Of a stretch of 64,000 nucleotides of DNA, positions 8,086 to 17,603 are shown piece after piece. Below the pieces are notes generated by a model. The model ran no database searches, had not been told where the DNA came from, and saw only the letters and a list, made by a program, of their open reading frames with translations. The DNA is taken from NCBI RefSeq assembly GCF_006716465.1, contig NZ_VFPB01000003.1:230332-294331 (forward strand), given 5' to 3'. Origin of the DNA: Pseudoxanthomonas sp. 3HH-4 (lineage in GTDB: Bacteria; Pseudomonadota; Gammaproteobacteria; Xanthomonadales; Xanthomonadaceae). The position numbers and the translations under genes were made by a program. The number at the start of each line of letters is the position of its first letter. Position 1 is the stretch's first letter.

Positions 8086-9495
8086 CTACTCCTCGATGGC
8101 CGGTGCAGGGGTTACACCCGCCGCACGTTGGGGAATATGGGGAGGTTCCGGCTCACCCGGCTGCGGCGGCTTGGACATCAGGTGAAGCAGGTAATAGATG
8201 CCGGCGCCGAAGACGAAGAAATACACCACGATGAAAGCAATCAGTGAGGTCGCCACCGCCGGCGCTGCCAGGGGCGAATGCGACTCGGCTGTGCGCAAGA
8301 AGCCATACACCGTAAAAGGCTGCCGACCTACTTCGGTGGTAACCCAACCCGCGATCACCGCCACAAAGCCCGCAGGGCCCATCGCCACGGCAGCGCGCTG
8401 CAGCATCGTGGCTTCGTAGAGCTTCTTCCTGGCGCGCATGAGCAGGCTCCAAAGGCCCAATGTCAGCATCGCCATGCCCAAGCCCACCATGATCCGGAAT
8501 GACCAGAACACAATAGGTGTGGGGGGCCAATCCTCGCGCGGGTAGTCATTCAAACCCGGAAGCGGCGCGTTCGGATCGTGCTTCAAGATCAGTGAACCCA
8601 ACTTGGGCACTTCCACCTTGTAGCGCACGCGCGCCTCATCGTTGTCGGGCAACCCAAACAAGATCAGGGATGCACCATCGGGGCTCGGTTCGTAGTGGCC
8701 TTCCATGGCCAATACTTTCACCGGCTGATGTTCCAGCGTATTCAAGCCGTGTGCATCCCCTACCAGGATCTGTATCGGCGCTACAAGGGCGACCATCCAC
8801 ATGGCCATGGAGAACATCTTGCGCGCGCCAGCAGTGCTGTTGTTTCTCAGTAAGTGCCATGCCCCCACCGCACCCACGACCAAGGCGGTGGTCAGATAGG
8901 CTGCGATGACGGTGTGCGCCAGGCGATAGGGAAAGCTTGGCGTAAAGACGATCGGCAACCATGACCCTGCGGGGATGAACTGGCCGTCGGCGTTGATGGC
9001 AAAGCCCTGCGGCGTCTGCATCCAGCTGTTGACCGCCAAGATCCACGTCGCCGAAATGCAGGTTCCCAACGCAACCATGCAGGTCGCGAAAAAGTGCAGA
9101 CCTTTGCCGACCTTGCTCATGCCAAAAAGCATCACGCCAAGAAAGCCCGCCTCCAAGAAGAAGGCGGTGAGCACCTCGTAGGCCATCAAGGGGCCAATGA
9201 CAGGCCCGGCCTTGTAAGAAAAGACCGACCAGTTGGTGCCGAACTGGTAAGACATAACGACGCCGGAAACCACGCCCATGCCAAAGACAATGGCGAAGAT
9301 CTTGAGCCAGTAGCGATACAGATCACCGTAGACCGCCTTGCCGGTTTTGAGCCAGCAAGCTTCCAGCACCATCAGGTAGCTGGCCAGGCCGATGGAGAAC
9401 GAGGGAAAAATGAAATGGAACGCAATGGTGAACGCGAACTGCGCACGCGCCAGCGTCAAGGCATCAAATTGCTCGAACACACGCCACGCTCCCAT
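8086..9495 (-). CDS. cydA: Cytochrome bd ubiquinol oxidase subunit I (CioA type)
   Basis: Haem-bearing, quinol-oxidising subunit that reduces oxygen to water at high affinity. The 469-aa product begins with the family N-terminus (FDALTLARAQFAFTIAFHF, with the haem-ligand His) and carries the GRQPFTVYG signature near residue 375. The Q loop is short compared with E. coli CydA (522 aa), as in cyanide-insensitive CioA enzymes. It probably takes electrons from the quinol pool fed by the island's NDH-2 and/or formate-type oxidoreductase (inference). It starts about 50 bp after the stop of the molybdoenzyme gene, so it could be read from that promoter. Confidence 0.93.
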   Translation of the reverse strand: MGAWRVFEQFDALTLARAQFAFTIAFHFIFPSFSIGLASYLMVLEACWLKTGKAVYGDLYRYWLKIFAIVFGMGVVSGVVMSYQFGTNWSVFSYKAGPVIGPLMAYEVLTAFFLEAGFLGVMLFGMSKVGKGLHFFATCMVALGTCISATWILAVNSWMQTPQGFAINADGQFIPAGSWLPIVFTPSFPYRLAHTVIAAYLTTALVVGAVGAWHLLRNNSTAGARKMFSMAMWMVALVAPIQILVGDAHGLNTLEHQPVKVLAMEGHYEPSPDGASLILFGLPDNDEARVRYKVEVPKLGSLILKHDPNAPLPGLNDYPREDWPPTPIVFWSFRIMVGLGMAMLTLGLWSLLMRARKKLYEATMLQRAAVAMGPAGFVAVIAGWVTTEVGRQPFTVYGFLRTAESHSPLAAPAVATSLIAFIVVYFFVFGAGIYYLLHLMSKPPQPGEPEPPHIPQRAAGVTPAPAIEE

Positions 9496-9544
9496 GCTCT
9501 TTCGAGCATCGCTTGAACCGATACATCACCACCCACCCGCTGCT

Positions 9545-11815
9545 CTAGAGGGCGATGGTCCGCACAGGAATGGACTTGGCTGCCGGCGTTCCACTGATCT
9601 TGTCGTAATACTCCAGCGGCAGCAGCGGATTGAGCTCGGGGTAGTATCCGGCCACCGCACCACGGGGCATGGGGTAGTCCAAAATCGTCAATCCATCCAC
9701 ACGACGCTTGATCCCGTCATCGCTGATGGTTTCCAAGGCCACTTTGGCTTGGGGGTCAAGTCCGCGCGCGATCCTGTCCTCGGCATTCATGAACAACACC
9801 ATGCGATCGTTGTAGACCCCGCGGTAGCGATCGTTGTTGCTGTAAATCGTGGTGTTGAACTGATCATGCGACCTGACGGTGGCCAGACGAAGCATCGTGG
9901 GGTCATCCACCACATCGTTGACTTCCAACCCCGGCAGCAGCAGGAAGTTCGCCTTTCCGTTGGGCGTATTCCACACCCGGCGGCGCGGCGGCACGTCCAG
10001 ATGGAACCCGCGAATATCTTGAATTCGCTCGGAGAAATTGCTGTATATCTCCGGATACACCTGAGCGATCTTGTCCCGGATAAGATCGTAGTTGTCGATG
10101 TAGCTTTCCCACGGCGTATTGCTGTCGGGCAAAGTCGCCATGGCCATTTGGCAGACGATCTCCACTTCTGGCATGCAGTGCTCGCTGGGCGCATTTAGCA
10201 CGCCACGCGAAGGCGAGACATTGGACATGGAGTCTTCGATGGTGACGAACTGCTCACCCAACGCCGTGATGATGCGCTCCGAACGCGAGACCACCGGAAG
10301 AATCAAGGCCTCGCGCCCGTGAACCAGATGGCCTCGATTGAGCTTGGTGGCAATCCCCACCGTAAGGTCCAGCTTTCGCATCGCATCATATGAGCGCTCG
10401 GTATCCGGCACGGCGCGCACAAAGTTGCCGCCCATCCCGATGAATACCTTGGCGGTGCCCGCCATCATCGCCTCGATGGTCTCCAACGTGTGGTGGCCGT
10501 GCTCCCTGGGAGGCTCGAATCCAAATGCATCGCGCACGCGGTCAAGATACGCCTGCGAGGGCTTCTCATCGATGCCCACAGTGCGATCGCCTTGAACATT
10601 GGAGTGCCCGCGGATCGGCGAGATGCCCGCCCCTGGTCGGCCGAAATTGCCTTTCAGGAAGAGCAGGTTCGCGATCTGCTGGACCAGACGAGAACCCTCC
10701 TGGTGTTGGGTGATCCCCATGCCGTAGCAGATAACGGTGGCGCGCGACTGGATATAGATCTCCGCGCACTTGCGAATCTGCGCCTCAGAGATGCCCGACA
10801 CACGAACCAAGTCCTTCCAGTCGTGGGACATGACCTCTTCACGGATCGCATCGATACCGACCGTGTGCTCAGCAATGAACGCCTCATCCAGAATCTTCTC
10901 GCCCATGGCCTGGCGCTCGAAGATGACTTTCATCATGCCCTTGATCAGCGCCAGGTCGCCGCCGATCTTGATGTGGACGAATTCGCTGCTGATGGCCATC
11001 GATCCGAAGGTGGCCATTTGCAGAAAGTCCTGCGGCTCGGTGAACTTGATGAGCGCACGCTCGGGCATCGGATTGACTGCCACGATCGGTATGCCCCGTC
11101 GCCGCGCTTCGACCAGGTTGGTCATCATCCGGGGAGAGTTGGTGCCGGTGTTCTGACCGATGACGAAAATCGCATCAGCATGCTCGAAATCTTCGAGCAC
11201 GACTGTGCCCTTACCGATCCCGATGGAAGGCGGCAGACCACGGCTGGTAGGCTCGTGGCACATGTTCGAGCAGTCGGGGAAGTTGTTGGTGCCAAACTCC
11301 CGCACGAAGATCGAATACAGGAATGCCGCCTCATTTGGCGTGCGCCCAGAAGTATAGAACTCAGCGTGGTGCGGGCTGCTCAGCTCCCGCAAATGCTTGC
11401 CGATCAACTCGAAAGCGTCGTTCCAGCTGCAGGGCACGTAGTGATCGCTTTGCGCGTCGTAGCGCATGGGCTCGGTCAATCGCCCCTGCATCTCCAGCCA
11501 GTAATCGGACTGTTCCATGAGCTTGGAAACAGAATGCGTGGCGAAAAACTCACGATCGACCCGGAACTTGGTCGCCTCGAAGGCCAGCGCCTTTACGCCG
11601 TTCTCGCAGAACTCCAGCTTCTTCGTGCAATCAGCATCGGGAAATGCGCAGCTGGGGCATTTGAAGCCACCATGCTGGTTCATCGCCAACAGCGCTCGGG
11701 AGCCCTTGGTTACCACGCTTTGTTCCAGCAGCACCTTGGCCGTGGCAGCTGCAGCGCCCCATCCGCCTGCTGGCTGATCGTAGGGCTTGTATAGCGGGAT
11801 CTTCTTCTCAGCCAT
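9545..11815 (-). CDS. FdhF/YdeP-family molybdopterin oxidoreductase (formate dehydrogenase-like)
   Basis: A 756-aa molybdopterin-guanine-dinucleotide enzyme. It starts with the YdeP-type segment (QPAGGWGAAAAT) and a Cys pair in GFKCPSCAFPDADC. The molybdopterin domains follow (SGRTPNEAAFLYS, NMCHEPTSRGLPPS, FVIGQNTGTNSPRM), and it ends with a C-terminal MGD-binding domain. The active-site position is within NMCHEP, so a Cys ligand is plausible. FdhD, needed to sulfurate formate dehydrogenases, and a formate/oxalate-type carrier are on the same island, favouring formate as substrate. E. coli YdeP is linked to acid resistance and its reaction is unproven, so the substrate remains inferred. Confidence 0.88.
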   Translation of the reverse strand: MAEKKIPLYKPYDQPAGGWGAAAATAKVLLEQSVVTKGSRALLAMNQHGGFKCPSCAFPDADCTKKLEFCENGVKALAFEATKFRVDREFFATHSVSKLMEQSDYWLEMQGRLTEPMRYDAQSDHYVPCSWNDAFELIGKHLRELSSPHHAEFYTSGRTPNEAAFLYSIFVREFGTNNFPDCSNMCHEPTSRGLPPSIGIGKGTVVLEDFEHADAIFVIGQNTGTNSPRMMTNLVEARRRGIPIVAVNPMPERALIKFTEPQDFLQMATFGSMAISSEFVHIKIGGDLALIKGMMKVIFERQAMGEKILDEAFIAEHTVGIDAIREEVMSHDWKDLVRVSGISEAQIRKCAEIYIQSRATVICYGMGITQHQEGSRLVQQIANLLFLKGNFGRPGAGISPIRGHSNVQGDRTVGIDEKPSQAYLDRVRDAFGFEPPREHGHHTLETIEAMMAGTAKVFIGMGGNFVRAVPDTERSYDAMRKLDLTVGIATKLNRGHLVHGREALILPVVSRSERIITALGEQFVTIEDSMSNVSPSRGVLNAPSEHCMPEVEIVCQMAMATLPDSNTPWESYIDNYDLIRDKIAQVYPEIYSNFSERIQDIRGFHLDVPPRRRVWNTPNGKANFLLLPGLEVNDVVDDPTMLRLATVRSHDQFNTTIYSNNDRYRGVYNDRMVLFMNAEDRIARGLDPQAKVALETISDDGIKRRVDGLTILDYPMPRGAVAGYYPELNPLLPLEYYDKISGTPAAKSIPVRTIAL

Positions 11816-11884
11816 GGCGCTCGCACTCCCAAGAAGTCAGCTGGCGTTTCGAAAGTAGATCACGCTATCTGACTGATCACCATA

Positions 11885-11918
11885 GACATTTTGTCCGCGC
11901 GCCACGGACAAAATGTCC
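11885..11918. promoter_or_regulatory. Paired GACA-N3-TGTC dyads upstream of the molybdoenzyme gene
   Basis: GACATTTTGTC (11885-11895) and GACAAAATGTC (11907-11917) are each dyads and together form a perfect 13-bp inverted repeat around GCGCGCCA. Their centres are 22 bp apart, two helical turns. They lie 70-100 bp before the start codon of the molybdoenzyme and after the end of the bestrophin-like gene. I see no good sigma-54 promoter between them and the gene, so the promoter type here is unclear. Confidence 0.6.
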
Positions 11919-11944
11919 ATCCTCAACCCTTTAAGACGCGCGCT

Positions 11945-12838
11945 CTACGTCAGCACATGGCCTTGGGGTTCGGCAGGTGAAGGCAGATCAGCGTGCCCCA
12001 GAATGGCGAGCATTTCGCGCTCGACGGTTCGCCGCATGGCATACAGCGGCAGCGCATTGGGCTCCAAGCTAAATGGGTCTTCCAACTGATGGCCTAGCGC
12101 GTCCAAGCCGAAGAAGGTGTAGGCCACCAGCAAAACCGGCACCAGCGTCCACCACCCCAGCGAACCAGCTAGGGCAAAGGGAAGCGTCAGGCAAAAGACC
12201 AACGCGGTGCGGTGCAGCAATAGCGAGTAGGAAAAGGGGACCGGGGTCGACAGGATCCGTTCGCAGCCGCCTTGCACGTGCGCCAGTTGGGTCAGCTGCA
12301 CTTCCAGCACTGAATACAGAATTGAACCGATCTTCTGCTGTTGCTGTAGTTCGAGAAAATACCGACCAAGCCCTTGGAGCACGTCATTGGTCGGATTGGG
12401 CCGGCCGGGCGTGGCCACCGGTAGCCAAAGGGAGATGGCCGCCTCCTCATTGGCACCCCGCAGCCGAGCCGCCAAGCCCGCAGTGAATGCGCACAACGAT
12501 CGCCCCACATGCTCTCGCTCGTCCTTCCCCTGTAGCGAGATCTGTCGCGCCAAACTGCGGCAGGCCACGATCAGCTCTCCCCACAGCTCCCTGCCTTCCC
12601 ACCACCGCGCATAGCAGGCGTTGTTGCGGAAGCTCATGAACACCGACAAGGCGATGCCGATCAGGGTGAAGGGGATGAAGCTCATCTTGGCGAAAATTCC
12701 AGGATGCTCAGAAGAAGCCAAGACGGCAATGACACTGACTACGGCAATGGTAAACAAGCGCCTTGAGATGCGAGGCAGGATCGAACCGTTGATCGCAAAG
12801 ACGATGTCGTTGAACGTGGGCTGCCGCTTGGTAATCAT
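11945..12838 (-). CDS. Bestrophin-like (YneE family) membrane channel protein
   Basis: A 297-aa membrane protein of the bacterial bestrophin family of pentameric ion channels. It shows several hydrophobic helices and the family segments MSFRNNACYARWWEGRELWG near residue 75 and CERILSTPVPFSY near residue 190. The start at 12838 (MITKRQPTF) matches the N-terminus of E. coli YneE. A GTG at 12892, overlapping the moeA stop, would add 18 residues and cannot be excluded. It lies in the moaB-moeA operon. Ion choice is unknown. Confidence 0.82.
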   Translation of the reverse strand: MITKRQPTFNDIVFAINGSILPRISRRLFTIAVVSVIAVLASSEHPGIFAKMSFIPFTLIGIALSVFMSFRNNACYARWWEGRELWGELIVACRSLARQISLQGKDEREHVGRSLCAFTAGLAARLRGANEEAAISLWLPVATPGRPNPTNDVLQGLGRYFLELQQQQKIGSILYSVLEVQLTQLAHVQGGCERILSTPVPFSYSLLLHRTALVFCLTLPFALAGSLGWWTLVPVLLVAYTFFGLDALGHQLEDPFSLEPNALPLYAMRRTVEREMLAILGHADLPSPAEPQGHVLT

Positions 12839-12891
12839 CTGGGTATGCTCGGTTGAACCTCGGATGCTCCAAACCTCGGAAAGGTGATGCA

Positions 12892-14079
12892 CTAGAACTC
12901 GAGAACCTCGACACAGCCGCCCATCTGAACCGGATCGGCTTTGCTGGGCCGGCGAATGAGAACATCTGCCTGAGCCAGTGCACGTTGCGCGCTACTGTCC
13001 TGCTCAGGCAGCGGCAGCACGCGGCCCTCATACCAAAGGGCGCGAACAAACGTCTCGCGCTCATGGCCCGCCGCCATTTCCAGTGCCAACCCTGCCTGTA
13101 TCCAGCGCAGTGCATCGGCCATGCGACCACCACCCAACCGCATCAGAAGCGGGGCCAGGAACAACCGAGCAGTAACCAGCGCGCTGGAAGGATTACCCGG
13201 CAGGCCGAGCACCAGTTTCCCACCCGCACGGCCTAGCCAAACCGGCTTGCCAGGCTTGATGGCCACTTTGGAGAAGATCAGCTCTAGGCCATGCGGATGA
13301 AACATGGCCTTGGCGAAATCTCGTTCCCCCACCGATGCTCCGCCTGCCACGACCACCAGGTCGGCCTTTTCAAGCGCACCCCCTGCGGCACGTTCAAGGA
13401 TGTCGAGCACATCGGGCAGCAGAACGCGACCAATGCATACCCCACCCCATTGCTCAACGAGTGCGGCGACGCCGAAGGACACACTCTCAGGCACCCCCAG
13501 CTCGCTTTCACGCGCCGTGCCAGGCGCGCACAGCTCATCACCCAGCCCCAGCACAATCACGCGGGGACGCAGATGCACGTCAACGCGTGCACGATCGGCC
13601 CCGGCTGCCGCAACCACCGCGCGCGCGTCGAGTCGGGTGCCAGCGATCAGCAGCATGTCGCCTCGCCGGAAATCACTCCCTTGCGCGCGGATGTGGCGCC
13701 CTGAACCCACGGCCTGCTCAAAGATCGCCTCCCCTGCCTTCTCGTGCACCTGCTCCTGGATAACGACCCGGTCCAGATCTTCGGACACGCTAGCCCCGGT
13801 AAAGATGCGCGCGCAGCTTCCTCGGGGCACGTCCGGGGCCGGGCTACCACCGGCATAGCAGGTGGTCGCAACCGGGAGACGGACCGGAAGGATAGCCAGA
13901 TCGGCCTCTCGCACCGCATAGCCGTCCATGGCGGAGACGCGCTGCCTGGGCGAGTCCACATGCGCATGCACATCCCGTGCAAGGACTCGCCCGCAGGCCT
14001 GCGACAAGGGAGTGGACTCGATCCCGGTGCGCTCGTGCAGTCCTGCGATCAGCGAACACGCGTGCTCAAAATCGATCAT
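12892..14079 (-). CDS. moeA: Molybdopterin molybdotransferase MoeA
   Basis: Inserts molybdate into adenylated molybdopterin in the last common step of Mo-cofactor synthesis. The 395-aa product has the MoeA N-terminal segment (RVSAMDGYAV), the IFTGA turn, and the MoCF domain motifs VVVAGGASVGERDF and LVLGLPGNPSSAL. It lies 15 bp after moaB and runs into the bestrophin-like gene, all on the minus strand. Confidence 0.94.
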   Translation of the reverse strand: MIDFEHACSLIAGLHERTGIESTPLSQACGRVLARDVHAHVDSPRQRVSAMDGYAVREADLAILPVRLPVATTCYAGGSPAPDVPRGSCARIFTGASVSEDLDRVVIQEQVHEKAGEAIFEQAVGSGRHIRAQGSDFRRGDMLLIAGTRLDARAVVAAAGADRARVDVHLRPRVIVLGLGDELCAPGTARESELGVPESVSFGVAALVEQWGGVCIGRVLLPDVLDILERAAGGALEKADLVVVAGGASVGERDFAKAMFHPHGLELIFSKVAIKPGKPVWLGRAGGKLVLGLPGNPSSALVTARLFLAPLLMRLGGGRMADALRWIQAGLALEMAAGHERETFVRALWYEGRVLPLPEQDSSAQRALAQADVLIRRPSKADPVQMGGCVEVLEF

Positions 14080-14094
14080 GAGCTTTCTCCAGCG

Positions 14095-14643
14095 TCACAC
14101 ATCTAGCTCACGCAGCCGGGGAATGTGGCCCGCAATGGAGCAAGGCCGATATCGGCTGTCCAACTCCAACACCAAGACCTTGTCCCATCCATCGCGGCAT
14201 GCACCGGCCGATCCCGGCAGACAGAAAATGAAGGTGTCTCCCACCTGGCCGGCGAACGCGCGAGATTGCAGGGTGGACACGCCCACCGTGGCCAGACTGG
14301 CTAGGTGAAACAGGACGGAGAACCCATCCATCTCCTTGCGAAGCAACGGCCTAACGGCCTCCACGGTTACGTCCCTGGGACTAAAACCGGTGCCTCCCGT
14401 GGTCAAGATGACATCGATCTCGGCGTTATCGGCCCAGGTCAACACCTGATCCTGTATCTGCTGGATGTCATCGCGCACCAACGCGCGCTCCATCAGTCGA
14501 TGTCCCGCATCGGCAAGCCGGCCAGCCAGCAGCGAACCAGAACTATCCGTGTCCCGGGTGCGGGTGTCTGAGATGGTCAGCACAGCGACTTGCAAGGCGT
14601 TGAATGGCAACTGGCTATCTATTCCTGGCATAAAAGGATTCAA
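14095..14643 (-). CDS. moaB: Molybdenum cofactor biosynthesis protein MoaB
   Basis: Molybdopterin adenylyltransferase-type protein of the MoaB/MogA family, 182 aa. The MoCF-biosynthesis fold is visible as VAVLTISDTRTRDTDSSG near the start, the TTGGTGFSPRDVT nucleotide-binding motif and the FCLPGSAGACRDGWD C-terminal motif. The start codon overlaps the stop of the upstream CDF gene by 4 bp. A second in-frame ATG four codons downstream is an alternative start. Confidence 0.93.
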   Translation of the reverse strand: MNPFMPGIDSQLPFNALQVAVLTISDTRTRDTDSSGSLLAGRLADAGHRLMERALVRDDIQQIQDQVLTWADNAEIDVILTTGGTGFSPRDVTVEAVRPLLRKEMDGFSVLFHLASLATVGVSTLQSRAFAGQVGDTFIFCLPGSAGACRDGWDKVLVLELDSRYRPCSIAGHIPRLRELDV

Positions 14644-15623
14644 GGGTCGATATCGCCGAACCGATGGCGAACAGCGGAGTGGAATTGGTGCAAGGTCTGC
14701 GGTTTGACAAACAACGCGATGACATCCGGGTGCAGCGACTTCACCTGAGCCTCAATCGAGGCCACGCATACTTCAACTTGCGATACCGACAGCGTGGGCT
14801 CGAAGGCGATACTCAAAGCGACCAGGGATTGGTTGGGGGAGAGCTGGGCAGTCAAGGCGCTGTTGGCCGATAGCACGCCCGGTTGCTGGGCGGCGATACG
14901 GCAGATTGCTTCTACCAATGCCGGTGGGGCGCGCTCTCCGATCAGCAGACTCTTGCTCTCCACGGCCAACAACCCGGCAATGATCGCCAAGACCAGCCCG
15001 ATCAAGATGGACGCCACTCCATCGAGCATGGGAAGCCCCAAACGCTCCGACAGGTAGATGCCCAGCGCTGCAATCACGATACCCACCAATGCCGCAGAGT
15101 CTTCAAACAGCACCATGAAGGCAGGTGGATCCTTGCTCTTGCGAAATGCCTCCCAGAAGCCCTGCCCACCCCTGACCTGGGAGAAACCTTTCCAGGCCAC
15201 CCACCACGAATAGGCTTCGAACACGAACGAAAAGCCCAACACGACATAGGTGATCTGGACGTTCTCCACGGGGTCAGGCGCCATGACATGGCGCACACCT
15301 TGATAGATCGAGACGCCCGCCCCTACCGAGAAAAGCAACAAGGCAACGATGAAGCTCCAGAAATACAGCTCACGTCCATACCCGAACGGATGCATGAGAT
15401 TGGGTCGCTTCTCCGACTGCCGATACCCATACAGCAGGAGCACCTCGTTGCCCGTGTCCACAACCGAGTGAATGGCCTCGCTGAGCATGGCCGAACTGCC
15501 GGTCATCACCGCAGCAACAATCTTGGTCAGCGCCACGGCTAGGTTGCCCGCCAAGGCGGCATACACCGTGCGGCGGGAAGTGATGCCGGCCTTGGAGTTG
15601 GATTGGGCTGCTAGCTGGGTCAT
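14640..15623 (-). CDS. Cation diffusion facilitator family transporter
   Basis: Inner-membrane divalent cation exporter of the CDF family, 327 aa. The membrane domain has the metal-site motifs SEAIHSVVDTGNE (helix 2, His/Asp) and LFEDSAALVG (helix 5). HPFGYGRE after helix 2 is typical of the SLC30A9-like branch. The C-terminal cytoplasmic domain is short. It precedes moaB with a 4-bp overlap. The metal is not readable; zinc, iron or manganese are all possible. Confidence 0.87.
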   Translation of the reverse strand: MTQLAAQSNSKAGITSRRTVYAALAGNLAVALTKIVAAVMTGSSAMLSEAIHSVVDTGNEVLLLYGYRQSEKRPNLMHPFGYGRELYFWSFIVALLLFSVGAGVSIYQGVRHVMAPDPVENVQITYVVLGFSFVFEAYSWWVAWKGFSQVRGGQGFWEAFRKSKDPPAFMVLFEDSAALVGIVIAALGIYLSERLGLPMLDGVASILIGLVLAIIAGLLAVESKSLLIGERAPPALVEAICRIAAQQPGVLSANSALTAQLSPNQSLVALSIAFEPTLSVSQVEVCVASIEAQVKSLHPDVIALFVKPQTLHQFHSAVRHRFGDIDP

Positions 15624-15654
15624 AGAATGGACTCAAGGTTGGCGCTGCGTGGCC

Positions 15655-15673
15655 ACGGTGCCAGCGGCACCGT
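15655..15673. terminator. Hairpin at the 3' end of the MFS gene
   Basis: A perfect 8-bp inverted repeat ACGGTGCC-AGC-GGCACCGT begins at the last base of the MFS stop codon, on the side of the CDF gene. It has no T-tract, so it may be a weak terminator or mRNA-stability element within the operon rather than a full stop. Confidence 0.4.
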
Positions 15674-17307
15674 CAGGCCAGCAATGCTGCAGCCTTCTCA
15701 ACGGTTTCAAACACCCCCCAGCAAATGGGAATACCCACCGCGATCCATGCCAGGGCCAGCCTTCCGCGAACCGGATTGACAGCCTCACCTCCAATCAAGC
15801 CCAGGACACCCGTTGACCCCACGCTCTTGGTTGCCACCCCTTCCGACGCCGCGCTCATGTGGAACCGCGGGTTCACGGGCCGGATCAGCAGGTTGAGTAG
15901 GAAACCCAGCACGAGCAGCCCAGCCAACGTCCAATAGATTGGCTGGTAGACATCGCCTCCTTGCGCACCCGCGGCAATACGTGCATCGCGTATTGAGGTA
16001 ACCAAGTAAGGACCCACGATGCCGGCAGTGGACCATGCCGTGAGCAAGCGTCCGTGGATCGCACCCACGAACCGCGTTCCAAACGTATCAGCCAGATAGG
16101 CAGGCACCGTGGCAAAGCCGCCGCCATACATCGAGGCACAGATGCAGAACACCAGGATATACAACGCGATCGGACCGCCAACCAGCGACGGCGCCGCGAT
16201 GCCATAGAGCAATGCACCCAAGCCTGTCATCACGGCATAGGTGAGCTTTCTACCCAGTTTGTCTGAGGAGCTTGCCCACAGAAACCGTCCGCCAATATTG
16301 AACAGACTGATGACCCCCACAAAGCCCGCGCCGATGGCGCCGGCGGCCACGCGCTCAGCATCACCAAACTGGGAGAATGCGAGATCCGGCAACGCGATCA
16401 GCTTTCCACCGAAGATCTCCTGGAGCATTGGCGAAGCCATGCCGATAATGCCGATGGAGGCGGAGACATTGAGAAACAGCACCAGCCAAATCAGCCAGAA
16501 CTGAGGCGTGCGATGCGCATCCTTCAAATGGACATCGAACTGGCTGCTAGCCACGGCTGCGGGCGGCGTCCACCCCGCCGGGGCCCAGCCTGGAGCGGGA
16601 ATGCGATAGCCCAGCGCACCGGCCATGGTGAATGCCAAATACAGCACGGCCAAGATCAGCAGCGTTTGCCAAACACCCACCTGCGTGGCATCGGCGAACT
16701 TCTCCATGAGGATCGTCGCCAAAGGACTGCCGATCATGGCGCCTCCACCAAAGCCCATGATGGCCATGCCCGTGGCCATGCCGCGACGGTCTGGAAACCA
16801 CTTGATCAGCGTTGAGACTGGGGAAATGTAGCCAAGACCCAATCCGATACCGCCTATCAGGCCCGTGCCAAACCACAACAACCAAAGTTGATGTATGTAG
16901 ACGCCCAATGCACCGAGCAGCAGACCACCGGACCAGCAACAGGACGCCACTACACCGGCCTTGCGCGGCCCTACCCGTTCCAGCCACCCGCCCCAAAGCG
17001 CGGCCGCCGCGCCAAGCACGACGAAGAAGATCGAATAGGTCCACACCAGATCACTCACTCTCCAATCGCAGGTGCTAGTGGTGAGTGCATCAAGAAGCGT
17101 CATGTCCGGGCATGCAGCAGGCTCTGAGAGGCCGATGGCCCTGGACAGGGGCAGCCAGAAGACACTGAACCCATACGCCATGCCGATGCACAGATGCATC
17201 GCCAGCGCACAAGGGGGAACAAGCCATCGATTGAAGCCAGGTCGTGCAACGCTACGGGACTTGTCCAGAAACCCAACGGTGGCCCCACTGTTGGCTGCCT
17301 TCTCCAT
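15673..17307 (-). CDS. OFA-family MFS transporter (oxalate/formate carrier type)
   Basis: A 544-aa major facilitator protein with about 12 hydrophobic helices in two halves. The N-terminal helix (LAMHLCIGMAYGFSVFWLPL) and the loop motif WFPDRRGMATGMAIMGFGGG match the oxalate:formate antiporter family. The start at 17307 is chosen because GGGAGGAG lies 5 bp upstream; an upstream ATG at 17340 lacks this. Substrate is inferred as a small carboxylate such as formate or oxalate because fdhD and the FdhF-like enzyme are nearby. Confidence 0.85.
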   Translation of the reverse strand: MEKAANSGATVGFLDKSRSVARPGFNRWLVPPCALAMHLCIGMAYGFSVFWLPLSRAIGLSEPAACPDMTLLDALTTSTCDWRVSDLVWTYSIFFVVLGAAAALWGGWLERVGPRKAGVVASCCWSGGLLLGALGVYIHQLWLLWFGTGLIGGIGLGLGYISPVSTLIKWFPDRRGMATGMAIMGFGGGAMIGSPLATILMEKFADATQVGVWQTLLILAVLYLAFTMAGALGYRIPAPGWAPAGWTPPAAVASSQFDVHLKDAHRTPQFWLIWLVLFLNVSASIGIIGMASPMLQEIFGGKLIALPDLAFSQFGDAERVAAGAIGAGFVGVISLFNIGGRFLWASSSDKLGRKLTYAVMTGLGALLYGIAAPSLVGGPIALYILVFCICASMYGGGFATVPAYLADTFGTRFVGAIHGRLLTAWSTAGIVGPYLVTSIRDARIAAGAQGGDVYQPIYWTLAGLLVLGFLLNLLIRPVNPRFHMSAASEGVATKSVGSTGVLGLIGGEAVNPVRGRLALAWIAVGIPICWGVFETVEKAAALLA

Positions 17308-17410
17308 ACATCTCCTCCCAAAGACTGCTGGTATCGACATTGGCCCATGACGTGATGGACCTGCGTGCCAGTAATGTTGTTGGCCCGCGGAACGCTACCA
17401 CCGCGTTAAA

Positions 17411-17444
17411 GACAGAATGTCCGGACAAGATGGACAGAATGTCC
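17411..17444. promoter_or_regulatory. Paired GACA-N3-TGTC dyads between the MFS and fdhD genes
   Basis: Two identical dyads GACAGAATGTC (17411-17421 and 17433-17443) are centred 22 bp apart, with outer CC/GG extensions. They lie in the divergent region between the leftward MFS operon and the rightward fdhD operon and could control either or both. The spacing equals that of the pair at 11.89 kb. Confidence 0.6.
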
Positions 17445-17526
17445 GTCCGGAAGCGCTACTTTCGTAGCGGCGTTGCGAGAGGATTTACGGTCTGATCCGG
17501 AAAGGTCTATCCTCATCCGGCTCGCC

Positions 17527-17538
17527 GACAGTTTGTCC
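17527..17538. promoter_or_regulatory. Single GACA-N3-TGTC dyad upstream of fdhD
   Basis: GACAGTTTGTCC is a third copy of the dyad in the MFS-fdhD intergenic region, 67 bp before the fdhD start codon. No partner site is seen 22 bp away on either side. Confidence 0.45.
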
Positions 17539-17603
17539 GCAAATGTTCCAATGGCCAGAGGATGCGAAGGCCGCGGTGCCGTGGGGTGAATCAGGGTGAA
17601 GGC

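Noticed and set aside
17362..17378. Second sigma-54 promoter (TGGCACG on the minus strand) before the MFS gene
   Set aside because: The -24 element fits, but the -12 region reads TCCAT, lacking the required GC at correct spacing.
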